Assembly: GCA_002937455.1 (NCBI GenBank)
Contig: PTJZ01000007.1
Span: 62,001-126,000 of the forward strand
DNA length: 64,000 nt
Source of the DNA: Alphaproteobacteria bacterium MarineAlpha11_Bin1
Lineage (GTDB): Bacteria > Pseudomonadota > Alphaproteobacteria > MPNO01 > UBA830
Direction: 5' to 3'
The position numbers were made by a program, and so were the translations under genes. The notes under the pieces were generated by a model. It was not told where the DNA came from, did no database searches, and was given only the letters and a program-made list of their open reading frames with translations. This document shows positions 35,685 to 44,604 of this stretch, in pieces; within the stretch, counting starts at the first letter, position 1; each line of letters begins with the position of its first letter.

Positions 35685-36302
35685 ATGTCTATACCGTACC
35701 GGGAGGCGTTCCAATTCTTAGCCGATCAATGGACCGACGAACTAGTCGTTACATCTGCCGGAAATTCATCACAGATGTGGTGGGAGGTTACCCGAAACGC
35801 TGATCAGGTCTTTTATCTAGATGCATCAATGAGTCTGTCGACACTGTTTGCGTCTGGAATCGCCTATGGTTTGCCGCAGGCCCAGGTGTGGGCATTTATG
35901 GGCGACGGCGCATTTGCCATGAATCCGGGGATGCTGATGGTCGAACACGATCTCGATTTGCCCAATCTGACCCACATCCTGTTATCGAACCGGGTCTATG
36001 GTGGTACATCAGATCTAGATCTGCCGAACAAGTTTTATAATGACTATATCGGTATGGCTAAATCCATGGGTCTAGAGAATATCTGGTCCTTCGAGAGTCA
36101 GGAAGAGCTTGAAGGCGGCTTTGATGCCGCGTTTCGCCGCAATGCGACGGGCCACCGCTTCGTTGTGCTGGAATTGGATCCGTTTACGCCCGAGGACTAC
36201 AATATCGAGGAACCGCCGATGGACGGGCCAGAGATAAAATTTCGATTTGGACGTCACATTGAGAAGACTTACGGTGTAAGAATATTTACAGGGCAGTTCT
36301 GA
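35685..36302 (+). CDS. TPP-dependent decarboxylase, beta subunit (TPP-binding half)
   Basis: 205 residues. The TPP/Mg motif begins GDGAFAMNPGML near residue 83 and ends about 30 residues later at LLSNRVYGGTS. It is the ComE-like half that completes the split decarboxylase; four bases separate it from the alpha gene. A C-terminal extension of about 20 residues follows the usual end. With the BVMO-like gene it forms a tight operon. The true reaction may be any 2-oxo-acid decarboxylation. Confidence 0.85.
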   Translation: MSIPYREAFQFLADQWTDELVVTSAGNSSQMWWEVTRNADQVFYLDASMSLSTLFASGIAYGLPQAQVWAFMGDGAFAMNPGMLMVEHDLDLPNLTHILLSNRVYGGTSDLDLPNKFYNDYIGMAKSMGLENIWSFESQEELEGGFDAAFRRNATGHRFVVLELDPFTPEDYNIEEPPMDGPEIKFRFGRHIEKTYGVRIFTGQF

Positions 36303-36351
36303 TATCCGTATTTTACTTTAACGTAGCGTATCTATTAGATCGAACGATCGC

Positions 36352-36651
36352 TTATGTGCCTGCCTGGCCGAAACCCGTGAAAACAGCTCTGGCCGGTGAT
36401 TGTTGCCGAAGGCGTAGGCCTTTTTCGCGCTGTTCCGGAATCCGGTAATTGGCAACGAAACCCGGCTTAATCCGCCAGACCATATCCGGCGAGATCACTT
36501 GGCAGCCGCATCCTGTAAACCAATCTGCAATCTCTTCAATCCAGTCAGTTATACCGAAGATTTCATGCAACATCAAAACATCAGGGCTAGGTTTTGCTGG
36601 TGAAGGCGACACATGAGCTCCAAATTCACCGCTACCGTCTGTTACGGTAAT
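36352..36651 (-). pseudogene. Truncated dienelactone hydrolase remnant
   Basis: The minus-strand frame reads ITVTDGSGEFGAHV, then VLMLHEIFGITDWIEEIADW and VISPDMVWRIKPGF, the N-terminal third of a dienelactone-hydrolase-family protein. It ends with a stop at 36352 after about 100 codons, against 220-240 usual, so the catalytic Cys, Asp and His regions are missing. No ATG, GTG or TTG precedes the first conserved residues; only the internal GTG at 36612 could start it. It was probably once a complete gene behind bioA. I count it as a remnant, not an active enzyme. Confidence 0.75.
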
Positions 36652-36679
36652 ATAAATTCTTCGTCCGATTATAATTTTC

Positions 36680-37942
36680 CTAGCCGTGAAAACGCTGAGC
36701 CCAGCGCGGCAGAATTTCCACCATCGCGCCAGAAATTAACGACAATTCGGATGCGGTAATAGAGAAGGGGGGCATAGTGTATATCACCTTGCCAAACGGA
36801 CGTAGCCAGATACCGGTTTCGACGAATTGCGTTTTTAGCCAGTCAAGGTCGTACATGTTTTTTACTTCGATTGCTCCGATCGCTCCTTTGACGCGCACAT
36901 CGGTAACATTAGGAAGATCCTCAAGTGGCGCAAGCTCGCGCATAAGCTGTGTCTCAATCGCAGAAATCCGCGACAGGTATTGTTCAGTCTCGAAGAGGTC
37001 AAGGGAGGCATTTGCAGCGGCGCAGGCTAATGGCGTTGCCATATAGGTCGGTCCGTGCATTAAGGCCGCCTCGGCATTTTCGGACAGGAATGCCTCAAAA
37101 ACATCGGCAGTTGCCACCGTGGCGGCGAGATTAATAGCGCCGCCGGTCAAGGCCTTTCCGAGGCAGATAATGTCGGGGGCAATATTTGCTTGTGTATGAG
37201 CGAACATAGTACCGACGCGGCAGAAATTGACGGCAATCTCGTCGCATATCAATAGTGCGCCAGCATCGTGCGTTGAATCGGCAATAAACTTTAAGACTTC
37301 TGGTTTATGGATTTTCATACCCCCGGCACACTGCACTAGCGGCTCGACTATCACGGCCGCAATTTCGTCTCTGTGGATGTCTAGCAGGCGGCGGAACTCG
37401 GCGGTGCTGTTCTCGTCTCTAGGTATAGGTGCGATTATCTGCTCCGGTAGGTAGCCTTTGAAAAGCGAATGCATTCCCTCGTCTGGATCGGTAACCGACA
37501 TAGCTGCCATAGTGTCGCCGTGATATCCGTCACGGAAGCTGAGGAAACGCGTTCGCCCTGAAGCGCTGCAGTTCAAATTGTACTGAACCGCAATTTTCAT
37601 AGCGACCTCGACTGCGACGGAACCAGAATCGGCGAAGAAGACACGGTTCAACGGTCCTGGCAGGATCGACGTTAAACGTGCTGCCAGTCGTTCTGCTGGC
37701 TCGTGAACCAGCCCGCCGAACATTACATGAGGCATATTCTTTAGCTGTTTCTCCATCGCCATCACGATATGTGGATGGTTATAACCGTGACACGCTGTCC
37801 ACCAAGATGATACCGCATCGATCAGCTCACGTCCGTCATCCAGTATGATGCGCGTGCCGACTGTCCGTGCCGCCCTTAGAGGTGCTGCGACAGTTTGCAT
37901 CTGACTATAGGGTAGCCAAAGATGAGGAATTGGAGTGGTCAT
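36680..37942 (-). CDS. bioA: Adenosylmethionine-8-amino-7-oxononanoate aminotransferase
   Basis: 420 residues of class III aminotransferase type. Biotin-specific landmarks include WLPYSQMQT at the N-terminus, SSWWTACHGYNHP near residue 46 and FRDGYHGDTMAAMSV near 137. The PLP Lys is in CLGKALTGGAINLA. The segment LICDEIAVNFCRVGTMFAH differs from the usual DEIATGFGRTG but is likely still functional. It converts KAPA to DAPA using SAM. It follows bioB by 23 bases on the same strand. Confidence 0.95.
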   Translation of the reverse strand: MTTPIPHLWLPYSQMQTVAAPLRAARTVGTRIILDDGRELIDAVSSWWTACHGYNHPHIVMAMEKQLKNMPHVMFGGLVHEPAERLAARLTSILPGPLNRVFFADSGSVAVEVAMKIAVQYNLNCSASGRTRFLSFRDGYHGDTMAAMSVTDPDEGMHSLFKGYLPEQIIAPIPRDENSTAEFRRLLDIHRDEIAAVIVEPLVQCAGGMKIHKPEVLKFIADSTHDAGALLICDEIAVNFCRVGTMFAHTQANIAPDIICLGKALTGGAINLAATVATADVFEAFLSENAEAALMHGPTYMATPLACAAANASLDLFETEQYLSRISAIETQLMRELAPLEDLPNVTDVRVKGAIGAIEVKNMYDLDWLKTQFVETGIWLRPFGKVIYTMPPFSITASELSLISGAMVEILPRWAQRFHG

Positions 37943-37965
37943 CGGTGTCGACCCACGTGCGGATT

Positions 37966-38955
37966 TTACTCCGCTGCCTGAGCGTCAGTGGGCATTGGCC
38001 GGACGCCAAGCTTCTCGAAAAGTGCCTGGTCGGTGTACTGAGCCGGGTTTCCCGTGGTCAGAAGAGTGTCGCCGTAGAAGATCGAGTTTGCGCCGGCGAG
38101 GAAACATAGCGCCTGGGTAGCGCCATCCATTTCCAACCGACCAGCGGACAGCCGAACCATCGATTTCGGCATTACGATACGGGCAGTAGCGATTGCCCGT
38201 ACTAGCTCCAACGGATCGAGTGGCTCAATGTCCGCTAGCGGCGTACCTGGGACCGCCACAAGCATGTTCAACGGAACACTCTCCGGATGTTCAGTTAGGT
38301 TAGCAAGAGACTGCAGCATATCAGCTCGGTCATCTCTGGTTTCGCCCATACCCACTATACCGCCACAGCAGACGTTGATACCCGCATCACGGACACGAGC
38401 GAGTGTATCGAGCCGATCATTGAAAGAGCGGGTAGAGATAACATTGCTGTAGAATGATTCTGACGTGTCTATGTTGTGATTGTAATAATCTAGACCTGCC
38501 TCCTTGAGGCGCTTGGCTTGGCCATCTTCGAGCATGCCGAGCGTAACACAACTCTCGAGACCCAATGATTTAACCTCGCTGATCATTTCGCAAACAGTGT
38601 CCATGTCTCGATCCTTCGGACCCCGCCAAGCCGCCCCCATGCAGAACCGTGTAGCACCGGAGTCCTTCGCTCGCAGGGCAGCGGCGCGTACCGCTTCCAG
38701 GGACAGCAGCTTTTCGGCACCGACATCCGCTTTATTATGGGCGCTCTGTGAGCAGTAGGCGCAGTCTTCCGGGCATCCGCCAGTCTTGATACTCAGCAAA
38801 GTTGAAACTTGTACCTCGTTGGCATCGAAATGTCCGCGATGAACGGTTTGCGCAGCATACACAAGATCGTTTAGGGGGGCAGAGATTAGTGCGCGAACTT
38901 CAGTAGTGGTCCAGTCGTGGCGCATCTCTTTATAAGAATCGGATAAAATCATCAT
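37966..38955 (-). CDS. bioB: Biotin synthase
   Basis: About 329 residues from the ATG pair at 38955/38952; the open frame runs further to 39060, overlapping bioF, but the conserved domain starts with [13 protein letters not shown]. Radical-SAM Cys are in [11 protein letters not shown]. Other landmarks are [28 protein letters not shown] and GGIVGMGE. It inserts sulfur into dethiobiotin. bioB leads the leftward bioBA unit and diverges from bioFD, with only 47 bases between start codons and a TATACT -10-like box inside. Confidence 0.96.
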   Translation of the reverse strand: MMILSDSYKEMRHDWTTTEVRALISAPLNDLVYAAQTVHRGHFDANEVQVSTLLSIKTGGCPEDCAYCSQSAHNKADVGAEKLLSLEAVRAAALRAKDSGATRFCMGAAWRGPKDRDMDTVCEMISEVKSLGLESCVTLGMLEDGQAKRLKEAGLDYYNHNIDTSESFYSNVISTRSFNDRLDTLARVRDAGINVCCGGIVGMGETRDDRADMLQSLANLTEHPESVPLNMLVAVPGTPLADIEPLDPLELVRAIATARIVMPKSMVRLSAGRLEMDGATQALCFLAGANSIFYGDTLLTTGNPAQYTDQALFEKLGVRPMPTDAQAAE

Positions 38956-39002
38956 GTCCGCTATACTAAGGCCGGTAAAAGACACGACAAGCAGGATTCC
39001 GC

Positions 39003-40190
39003 ATGTCCAACGAATCGCTGGACAAGTTCGCGAAATTGAAACTCGATCGCCTGATGACAAGTGGATTGCACCGGTCTCTGATCGCGACGCAACGTACTGA
39101 CTCCGTGCGTCTTCGGCGCGGCGGGCGCGATCTCATATCGTTCTGCTGTAACGATTACCTAGGACTGTCTCATCATCCTAAGGTCAAGGATGCTGCGGCT
39201 GCCGCAATCGCAGGTTATGGCGCTGGAGCCGGGGCATCGCGGTTGATTACCGGGAACCACCCACTTTACGCGGTACTCGAACATAAACTCGCAGCCCTGA
39301 AGGGTACGGAGGCAGCTTGTGTGTTCGGCAGCGGCTACATGGCCAATGCGGGCATTCTGCCGGCTCTCGCGGGTGTTGGCGATTTGATCTTAGCCGATGA
39401 ATTGGGGCATGCTTCGATAAATATGGGCGCGCGAGCCGCGAGGGCAAAATTTTTGACGTTCCGGCATAATGATGTGCATGATCTCGCAGATGTTTTAACA
39501 CGTGAAAGAGCCTCTGCTGGAACGTGTCTAGTGGTCACAGAAGGGGTTTTCAGCATGGATGGCGACCGTGCTCCACTCGACATTTTGGCCGGGGTGTGCG
39601 CTGACCACGACGCGTGGCTGATGATGGACGATGCTCACGGCTTCGGTGTGTTGGGTGGCGGACGCGGTAGTGCTTTCGAATTCGACCCAATACCCGAAAT
39701 TCCACTGCAGATGGGAACACTGTCCAAAGCAGTTGGCGTTTACGGAGCGTTTCTTTGTGCCAGTTCGCCGGTGATCGAGTTGATGAAAAATCGGGCGCGC
39801 AGTCTAATATATACTACTGGCTTACCCCCCCCAGTTATAGCCGCTGCCATCGAGGCCGTAGACATCATTGAAACGGATCCGTGCCGCGTCGCTCGGCCGC
39901 TCTCCCTGGCGCGAGAGTTCTGTAATGGCGTCGGGCTAGAGGCGCCGGAAAGCCCAGTCGTGCCTATAATTTTCGGTACGGATTCAGCGGCGCTTGAAGC
40001 ATCCCTCGCGTTAGAAATGGAGGGTTTTCTGGTCGCCCCGATCCGGCCGCCAACCGTACCCGCCGGAACGTCGCGCCTGAGGTTTACGTTCACGGCCGAA
40101 CATAGCGAGGCGCAGGTCACGGCACTTGCGGCGGCTGTGAACTCACTTAAACTTGATTACGGAAACCCATTTCCAATGGCCGATGGCTGA
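39003..40190 (+). CDS. bioF: 8-amino-7-oxononanoate synthase
   Basis: 395 residues of the alpha-oxoamine synthase family. Substrate and PLP contacts are in [13 protein letters not shown] near residue 47, [15 protein letters not shown] near 78, [14 protein letters not shown], and the PLP Lys region [14 protein letters not shown]. It condenses pimeloyl-thioester with alanine to KAPA. Its ATG lies 47 bases from bioB's start on the other strand. The gene overlaps bioD by eight bases at the ATGGCCGATGGCTGA junction, so bioFD is coupled. Confidence 0.96.
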   Translation: MSNESLDKFAKLKLDRLMTSGLHRSLIATQRTDSVRLRRGGRDLISFCCNDYLGLSHHPKVKDAAAAAIAGYGAGAGASRLITGNHPLYAVLEHKLAALKGTEAACVFGSGYMANAGILPALAGVGDLILADELGHASINMGARAARAKFLTFRHNDVHDLADVLTRERASAGTCLVVTEGVFSMDGDRAPLDILAGVCADHDAWLMMDDAHGFGVLGGGRGSAFEFDPIPEIPLQMGTLSKAVGVYGAFLCASSPVIELMKNRARSLIYTTGLPPPVIAAAIEAVDIIETDPCRVARPLSLAREFCNGVGLEAPESPVVPIIFGTDSAALEASLALEMEGFLVAPIRPPTVPAGTSRLRFTFTAEHSEAQVTALAAAVNSLKLDYGNPFPMADG

Positions 40191-40839
40191 CATGACGGCG
40201 ATTTTCGTAACCTCCTGCGGTACAGGCCGAGGCAAAACCTACGTGTGTGAAAAAATAATCCGCGACCATCGGGCTGCGGGAGAGGCAGTGCAGGTACTGA
40301 AACCTGTGATAAGCGGCTTTGATTTGGCTGCGGTGGATGAATGCGATACCGGCTTGTTGATTGCCGCCCTCGGCCAAGATCCGACGCAGGGTAACATCGA
40401 CCGTGTCTCGCCTTGGCGCTACACCGCACCGTTGTCACCGGACATGGCGGCGTTTTTGGAAAATCGTACTGTCCCGGTTGATGAGATTATCGCGTACTGC
40501 CGCGCTTCGATCGAACGAGCAGAGAGAGAAGGTCAACACCTGTTAATCGAAGGGGTGGGCGGGGTAATGGTGCCGCTTGATGATACCCGCACGATACGTG
40601 ACCTAATTGCTTCTCTCGACATTCCCGTCATACTGGTGGTGGGCAGCTATCTTGGTAGCCTGAGCCATGCGCTCACTGCGCTAGAGGCGCTCCGAGCGAG
40701 AAATATCGTTATTGATCGTATCATCGTAAACGAAACCGAGGACAGCAACATCCAGCTTTCTGAGACACGGGATGTCTTGGCTAGGTTTGTCGGTGGTGTG
40801 GGGATTGAAACTATTAACTTTAGCCCACCACCGCCGTGA
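40183..40839 (+). CDS. bioD: Dethiobiotin synthetase
   Basis: About 219 residues from the ATG at 40183 (MADMTAIF; 40192 is an alternative). The P-loop reads TSCGTGRGKTYVCEKI, and VLKPVISGFD and LLIEGVGGVMVPLD are family signatures. It carboxylates DAPA to form the ureido ring with ATP. It overlaps bioF and its 3' end overlaps the convergent methyltransferase gene by 20 bases. Together with bioA, bioB and bioF the late biotin pathway is complete here; early genes such as bioC are not certain. Confidence 0.95.
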   Translation: MADMTAIFVTSCGTGRGKTYVCEKIIRDHRAAGEAVQVLKPVISGFDLAAVDECDTGLLIAALGQDPTQGNIDRVSPWRYTAPLSPDMAAFLENRTVPVDEIIAYCRASIERAEREGQHLLIEGVGGVMVPLDDTRTIRDLIASLDIPVILVVGSYLGSLSHALTALEALRARNIVIDRIIVNETEDSNIQLSETRDVLARFVGGVGIETINFSPPPP

Positions 40840-41668
40840 CTATCCAACAGGCGCCGGCAAGCCGGACGACACCGTCGTCGCCGGTGTTTTCTTCCAGCAC
40901 TCTATTTACGGCGTTAATTGCTCTCAAGCGTTGGTCGTATGAGGCTTTTCCTAACGGTGCCGAAAGCGGGCCCATTTCCGTAACAAAGGCATACGCGTCT
41001 TCCAAGGTGCGCCCCAGCGGCACTTGAAAATCCAGCGGGGTTAATTCGATATTCTGCCATCCCGAACCGGACAGTACGCGCCGAACGCGGGCTGGATCAC
41101 CAAAAGAGAATGGGCCCGCTTCTTCCTGTCCTGGACGCGGTGGCATTTCAAGGAAAGGTTTTGCGGCAGCCACTGGTTCCATCGCCCAAAGATTTTCTCT
41201 GGGGTGGCGCCATACGCCGAGGGCTAAACGTCCGCCTTTATCCAGTGTCGGTCCGAGCCTAGCGAAAACCGCCGCGGGGTTGCTGAAGAACATCGCCCCT
41301 AGCCGAGAAACCAGTTTGTCGAATGATCTATCAGCGAAGGGATAGACTGCCGCGTCACCCAGCACTAAAGAGACGTTAGATAGATCGACGGTGTCTAATC
41401 TCTCTTGAGCACGCTGGATCATCGGTCTGGAAACATCTATCCCCATCACCATGCCAGTGTTTGTGACGAGATCTGCCAAAGCTAGGGTGGTTCCACCATT
41501 GCCGCAACCCAAGTCGAGCACGCGGTTGCCGGCTCGGATCTGCGCCGCTTCCAGCACTGCTTCGGTAATGGAAGAAAACATGATATCCACCGTGTCAGCA
41601 TATCTTGCCCATGCGAGCCCGTGGTCGCTATTCCAGAATTCAATCTGGCCTGTGTTTTCTTCAGTCAT
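40820..41668 (-). CDS. Class I SAM-dependent methyltransferase
   Basis: 282 residues from the ATG at 41668 (MTEENTGQIEFW). SAM motif I is VLDLGCGNGGTTLAL near residue 45, with VMGIDVSRPM and LVLGDAAVYPF after it. It resembles UbiE-like or small-molecule methyltransferases. Its position next to bioFD makes BioC (malonyl-ACP methyltransferase) a possibility, but it is on the opposite strand and lacks a convincing BioC signature. The upstream frame to 41758 is not needed. Confidence 0.8.
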   Translation of the reverse strand: MTEENTGQIEFWNSDHGLAWARYADTVDIMFSSITEAVLEAAQIRAGNRVLDLGCGNGGTTLALADLVTNTGMVMGIDVSRPMIQRAQERLDTVDLSNVSLVLGDAAVYPFADRSFDKLVSRLGAMFFSNPAAVFARLGPTLDKGGRLALGVWRHPRENLWAMEPVAAAKPFLEMPPRPGQEEAGPFSFGDPARVRRVLSGSGWQNIELTPLDFQVPLGRTLEDAYAFVTEMGPLSAPLGKASYDQRLRAINAVNRVLEENTGDDGVVRLAGACWIVTAVVG

Positions 41669-41803
41669 CGGAGCCTCGGTAGGCTGATAAAATTTTGGAT
41701 GACAACCGAATTTTATATTGGATGCGGTCCAAGTTATTGTCCTAGCGTGGAAAATCACTTCTGATAACCATGAGGGAACAATGGTAGTCTGAAAAAGTTC
41801 AAT

Positions 41804-41832
41804 AAAAAAGGCCGCGATATGCAGCCTTTTTT
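41804..41832 (-). terminator. Terminator of rpsU
   Basis: On the minus strand AAAAAAGGCTGC and GCGGCCTTTTTT flank a five-base loop with one wobble pair, ending in a T run. Being near-symmetric it may also stop rightward transcripts. Confidence 0.75.
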
Positions 41833-41853
41833 AATCTTTCTTTTAAAGTAGCG

Positions 41854-42057
41854 TCAGAAGCCCTCGCGCTCCAGCCTTTTGCGTTCAAGCTTGCGGGCGC
41901 GCCGAATAGCTTCAGCCTTTTCTCGGGCGCGGCGTTCCGACGGCTTTTCATAAGACCGGCGCATTTTCATCTCCCGAAAAATGCCTTCGCGCTGCATTTT
42001 TTTCTTCAGAGCGCGCAGCGCCTGATCTACATCGTTGTCTCTTACAGATACTTCCAC
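41854..42057 (-). CDS. rpsU: 30S ribosomal protein S21
   Basis: 67 residues, the standard length. The sequence [36 protein letters not shown] and the basic C-terminus [12 protein letters not shown] match S21. It is single-gene, with its own terminator at 41804. The divergent neighbours are def and a COQ9-family gene, the latter family being named after its habit of lying divergent to rpsU in alphaproteobacteria. Confidence 0.97.
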   Translation of the reverse strand: MEVSVRDNDVDQALRALKKKMQREGIFREMKMRRSYEKPSERRAREKAEAIRRARKLERKRLEREGF

Positions 42058-42140
42058 GGTTACATCATCTCCAGTCGGATCGCATATGGCCCTCTACGGA
42101 CCGGGTTTGTACGCCTATAGGGGTAAGGATTACCACTCCA

Positions 42141-42163
42141 GAAACGCCGAAAACCGGCGTTTC
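42141..42163. promoter_or_regulatory. Perfect hairpin in the rpsU-def intergenic region
   Basis: GAAACGCCG (42141-42149) and CGGCGTTTC (42155-42163) form a 9-bp perfect stem around AAAAC. It lies 84 bases before rpsU and 126 before def. No T run follows, so a leader structure or operator is more likely than a terminator. Confidence 0.45.
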
Positions 42164-42288
42164 CACCGGTTAGTACACAATTTATAGCATAAATACGACT
42201 TGATTTTAAAGTCCCTAGCAGCAATCTCCTTACTTAGGTGGTATACATAATAAATAAACCTTTACATTTGTTAGGATAGCACCTTCGG

Positions 42289-42870
42289 ATGACTCTACTT
42301 AAAATTGCCCGTATGGGGCACCCGGTTCTTCTACAGGTGGCAAACGAGATCCAAGATCCTACTTCTCAGGAAGTCGGGAGTCTCCTCCAAGATATGGTCG
42401 AAACCATGGAAGATGCGGTGGGGGTAGGGCTCGCGGCACCGCAGGTCTATGAGGGTAAACGCGCGATCATTTTTAAATCGCCTCGTGAACGAGGAGACGA
42501 AGAGGGCTCTAAAACAGATTTTTCTGAGCTCACGGCGCTGATAAATCCGGAGTTTGAGCCTGCGAGCGACGAACTTGCGATGGGTTGGGAGGGATGTTTG
42601 TCAATCCCAGGTATTACAGGGGTAGTCCCGCGCTATTCCCACATCATTTATCGTGGATATTTGGCTAGTGGACAGCCTATTGAGCGGGAAGCAACGAATT
42701 TTCATGCACGCGTCGTACAACATGAAATTGACCATCTCGACGGCGTTCTTTTCCCTATGCGGATGACCGATCTTTCGTTGCTAAGCTTTAACGAAGAGCT
42801 TAAGAAGTTTATGGAGAACACCTCGGTTCAAGACGCAGTAAATTCGAATGATAACAGACCTGAAATATGA
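42289..42870 (+). CDS. def: Peptide deformylase
   Basis: 193 residues. All three motifs are intact: GVGLAAPQV (motif 1), EGCLSIPG (motif 2, metal Cys) and HEIDHLDG (motif 3, HExxH). It removes the N-formyl group from nascent proteins. The sequence between motif 1 and 2 is a little long (a KSPRERGDEEGSKTD insert), as in class III-like or secondary deformylases, and there is no fmt next to it, so another copy may exist elsewhere. The stop overlaps the COQ9-family start by four bases. Confidence 0.95.
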   Translation: MTLLKIARMGHPVLLQVANEIQDPTSQEVGSLLQDMVETMEDAVGVGLAAPQVYEGKRAIIFKSPRERGDEEGSKTDFSELTALINPEFEPASDELAMGWEGCLSIPGITGVVPRYSHIIYRGYLASGQPIEREATNFHARVVQHEIDHLDGVLFPMRMTDLSLLSFNEELKKFMENTSVQDAVNSNDNRPEI

Positions 42871-43547
42871 CAGATAGCGGGGTCCCGATCCGAGACGCGC
42901 TTATCAAAAGTGCCTTGATGCATATTCCATTCGACGGATGGTCAATCACGGCCCTTAAGTCCGGCGCGCGCGATATTGGCCTCAATGCAGAAATTGTAGA
43001 AAGCGTATTCCCTAGGGGGGTTTCCGACGCGATCCAGTATTTTTCCCAACAGACAGACCGGTTTATGGTAAAGTCGATGGAGGATTTAGATCTTGAAGCC
43101 CTCCGCGTTCACGAGCGTGTCGGTAGGGCTGTGGAAAATCGGCTCATTTATCTTGAACCTTATCGGGAATCGGTTCTTCGCGGACTAACTTGGCTCTCAA
43201 TGCCTCATAACTCGGTGCTTGGCGCCCAATTGCTATACCGGACGGTGGACGAAATCTGGTACGCAGTCGGCGACCGGTCGGCCGATTTTTCGTTCTATAC
43301 GAAACGCGGACTTCTGGCTGGTGTACTGAGTTCTACGAGTCTGTTCTGGCTCAACGACCACAGCGAAGACGGGTTAGAGACTCGAGCTTTTCTATACCGG
43401 CGGCTCGCTGATGTAATGAGGTTACACGAAGTCTCCAAGAGAGTCAGAATTTCGCGCGATAGCGTATTAGGGTCATTTTCTATCTTTAAAAATGTGATTG
43501 AAAAACGCTACGCCAAGCAAGATATCGGGGATAGCCGCGTGACGTGA
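42867..43547 (+). CDS. COQ9-family protein (rpsU-divergently transcribed family)
   Basis: 226 residues. The N-terminal part resembles a TetR-like fold (IRDALIKSALMHIPFDGWS), and the C-terminal part holds LFWLNDHSEDGLETRAFLYRRLADVMRL, the COQ9 signature with the W-x-N-D-x-S block. COQ9 binds ubiquinone precursors or lipids and assists COQ7-type hydroxylation. It is coupled to def and its 3' end overlaps purK by 40 bases in the convergent direction. Confidence 0.9.
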   Translation: MTDSGVPIRDALIKSALMHIPFDGWSITALKSGARDIGLNAEIVESVFPRGVSDAIQYFSQQTDRFMVKSMEDLDLEALRVHERVGRAVENRLIYLEPYRESVLRGLTWLSMPHNSVLGAQLLYRTVDEIWYAVGDRSADFSFYTKRGLLAGVLSSTSLFWLNDHSEDGLETRAFLYRRLADVMRLHEVSKRVRISRDSVLGSFSIFKNVIEKRYAKQDIGDSRVT

Positions 43548-44593
43548 CCCATCTTGCGGCCCGGGCGGATTTCCATTTTACCGTATAGATGCAGGCACGC
43601 TCCGGTTTCCGCGGTTAACTTTGTCCAAGTGTCAGCCTCGTCTCCTATTAGATTGGTCATAACTGCATTCGAATGACGTGACGGATCACCTAGCGGAAGA
43701 CCGCAAACCGCACGAATAAACTGTTCAAACTGGCTGACAGCACAGGCATCGATAGTCCAATGGCCGGAATTGTGGGGTCGAGGGGCGATTTCGTTTACGA
43801 GTAGGTCGCCGTTAAATAAGACAAACATCTCTACCGCTAACAGACCGACCAGTTCCAGCGCTGTTACAATCTGGACAGCCATCCGCCGAGCCTCGTTCGC
43901 AACGCTGTCCGTTACGGTAGATGGTGCAGTTGTCGTATTCAGTATATGATTACGGTGTACGTTATCTACTGGTACATATGTTTCTGTTGTGCCATCAGCG
44001 CTCCGGGCGACTATGACGGAGATTTCTCTTTCAAAGTCCACTAACCCTTCGAGTATTGCCGGAGTGTTACCGATCTTACCCCAAGAAGTTACTAATTCAG
44101 ATTCTTGATCAATACGAAGCTGTCCTTTGCCGTCGTAACCAAATCGTGACGTTTTGAGGATAGCCGGTAGCCCTGTAGTAGCTATTGCAGTCGCTATATC
44201 TGCCACGTCGATAATGGGTGCCCAAGATGCCGTGCCGACCCCGTGATCATTTAAAAAGGATTTTTCGATCTGCCGATCTTGCGACACCTGCAATGCAGCA
44301 ACACTCGGTCGAACGCGAGAAATTTCAGAAATGGCCGCTAGCGTAGCGTCCGGCACATTTTCGAACTCAAAGGTAACTATATCAACGTTTTCAGCGAATT
44401 GTCGCGCTGCATCTATATCTTCGTATGGGGCTGTTGTCTGCACAGCTGAAATTTCCTTTGCAGGGGCATCTGCATCGGGGCTGAAGATATGGCATTTATA
44501 GCCAAGTTGTGCTGCTGCCAATGCCGACATACGACCAAGCTGGCCGCCTCCGAGGATGCCGATCGTCGCGCCGGGTGGAAGCGGTGTATCCAC
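43508..44593 (-). CDS. purK: N5-carboxyaminoimidazole ribonucleotide synthetase
   Basis: 361 residues of the ATP-grasp superfamily. The N-terminus IGILGGGQLGRMSALAAAQLG is diagnostic, followed by VTFEFENVP, LKTSRFGYDGKGQ and NEIAPRPHNSGHWTIDA with the metal-binding residues. It makes N5-CAIR from AIR, bicarbonate and ATP in purine synthesis. It follows purE after 11 bases on the same strand. The tail overlaps the COQ9-family gene by 40 bases. Confidence 0.97.
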   Translation of the reverse strand: MDTPLPPGATIGILGGGQLGRMSALAAAQLGYKCHIFSPDADAPAKEISAVQTTAPYEDIDAARQFAENVDIVTFEFENVPDATLAAISEISRVRPSVAALQVSQDRQIEKSFLNDHGVGTASWAPIIDVADIATAIATTGLPAILKTSRFGYDGKGQLRIDQESELVTSWGKIGNTPAILEGLVDFEREISVIVARSADGTTETYVPVDNVHRNHILNTTTAPSTVTDSVANEARRMAVQIVTALELVGLLAVEMFVLFNGDLLVNEIAPRPHNSGHWTIDACAVSQFEQFIRAVCGLPLGDPSRHSNAVMTNLIGDEADTWTKLTAETGACLHLYGKMEIRPGRKMGHVTRLSPISCLA

Positions 44594-44604
44594 GTAATTA
44601 TGCT

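Noticed and set aside
38925..39003. BioR operator (TTATAGATAA-like) between bioB and bioF
   Set aside because: The region has TTATAAG and GGATAAAATC but no good match to the palindromic BioR box.
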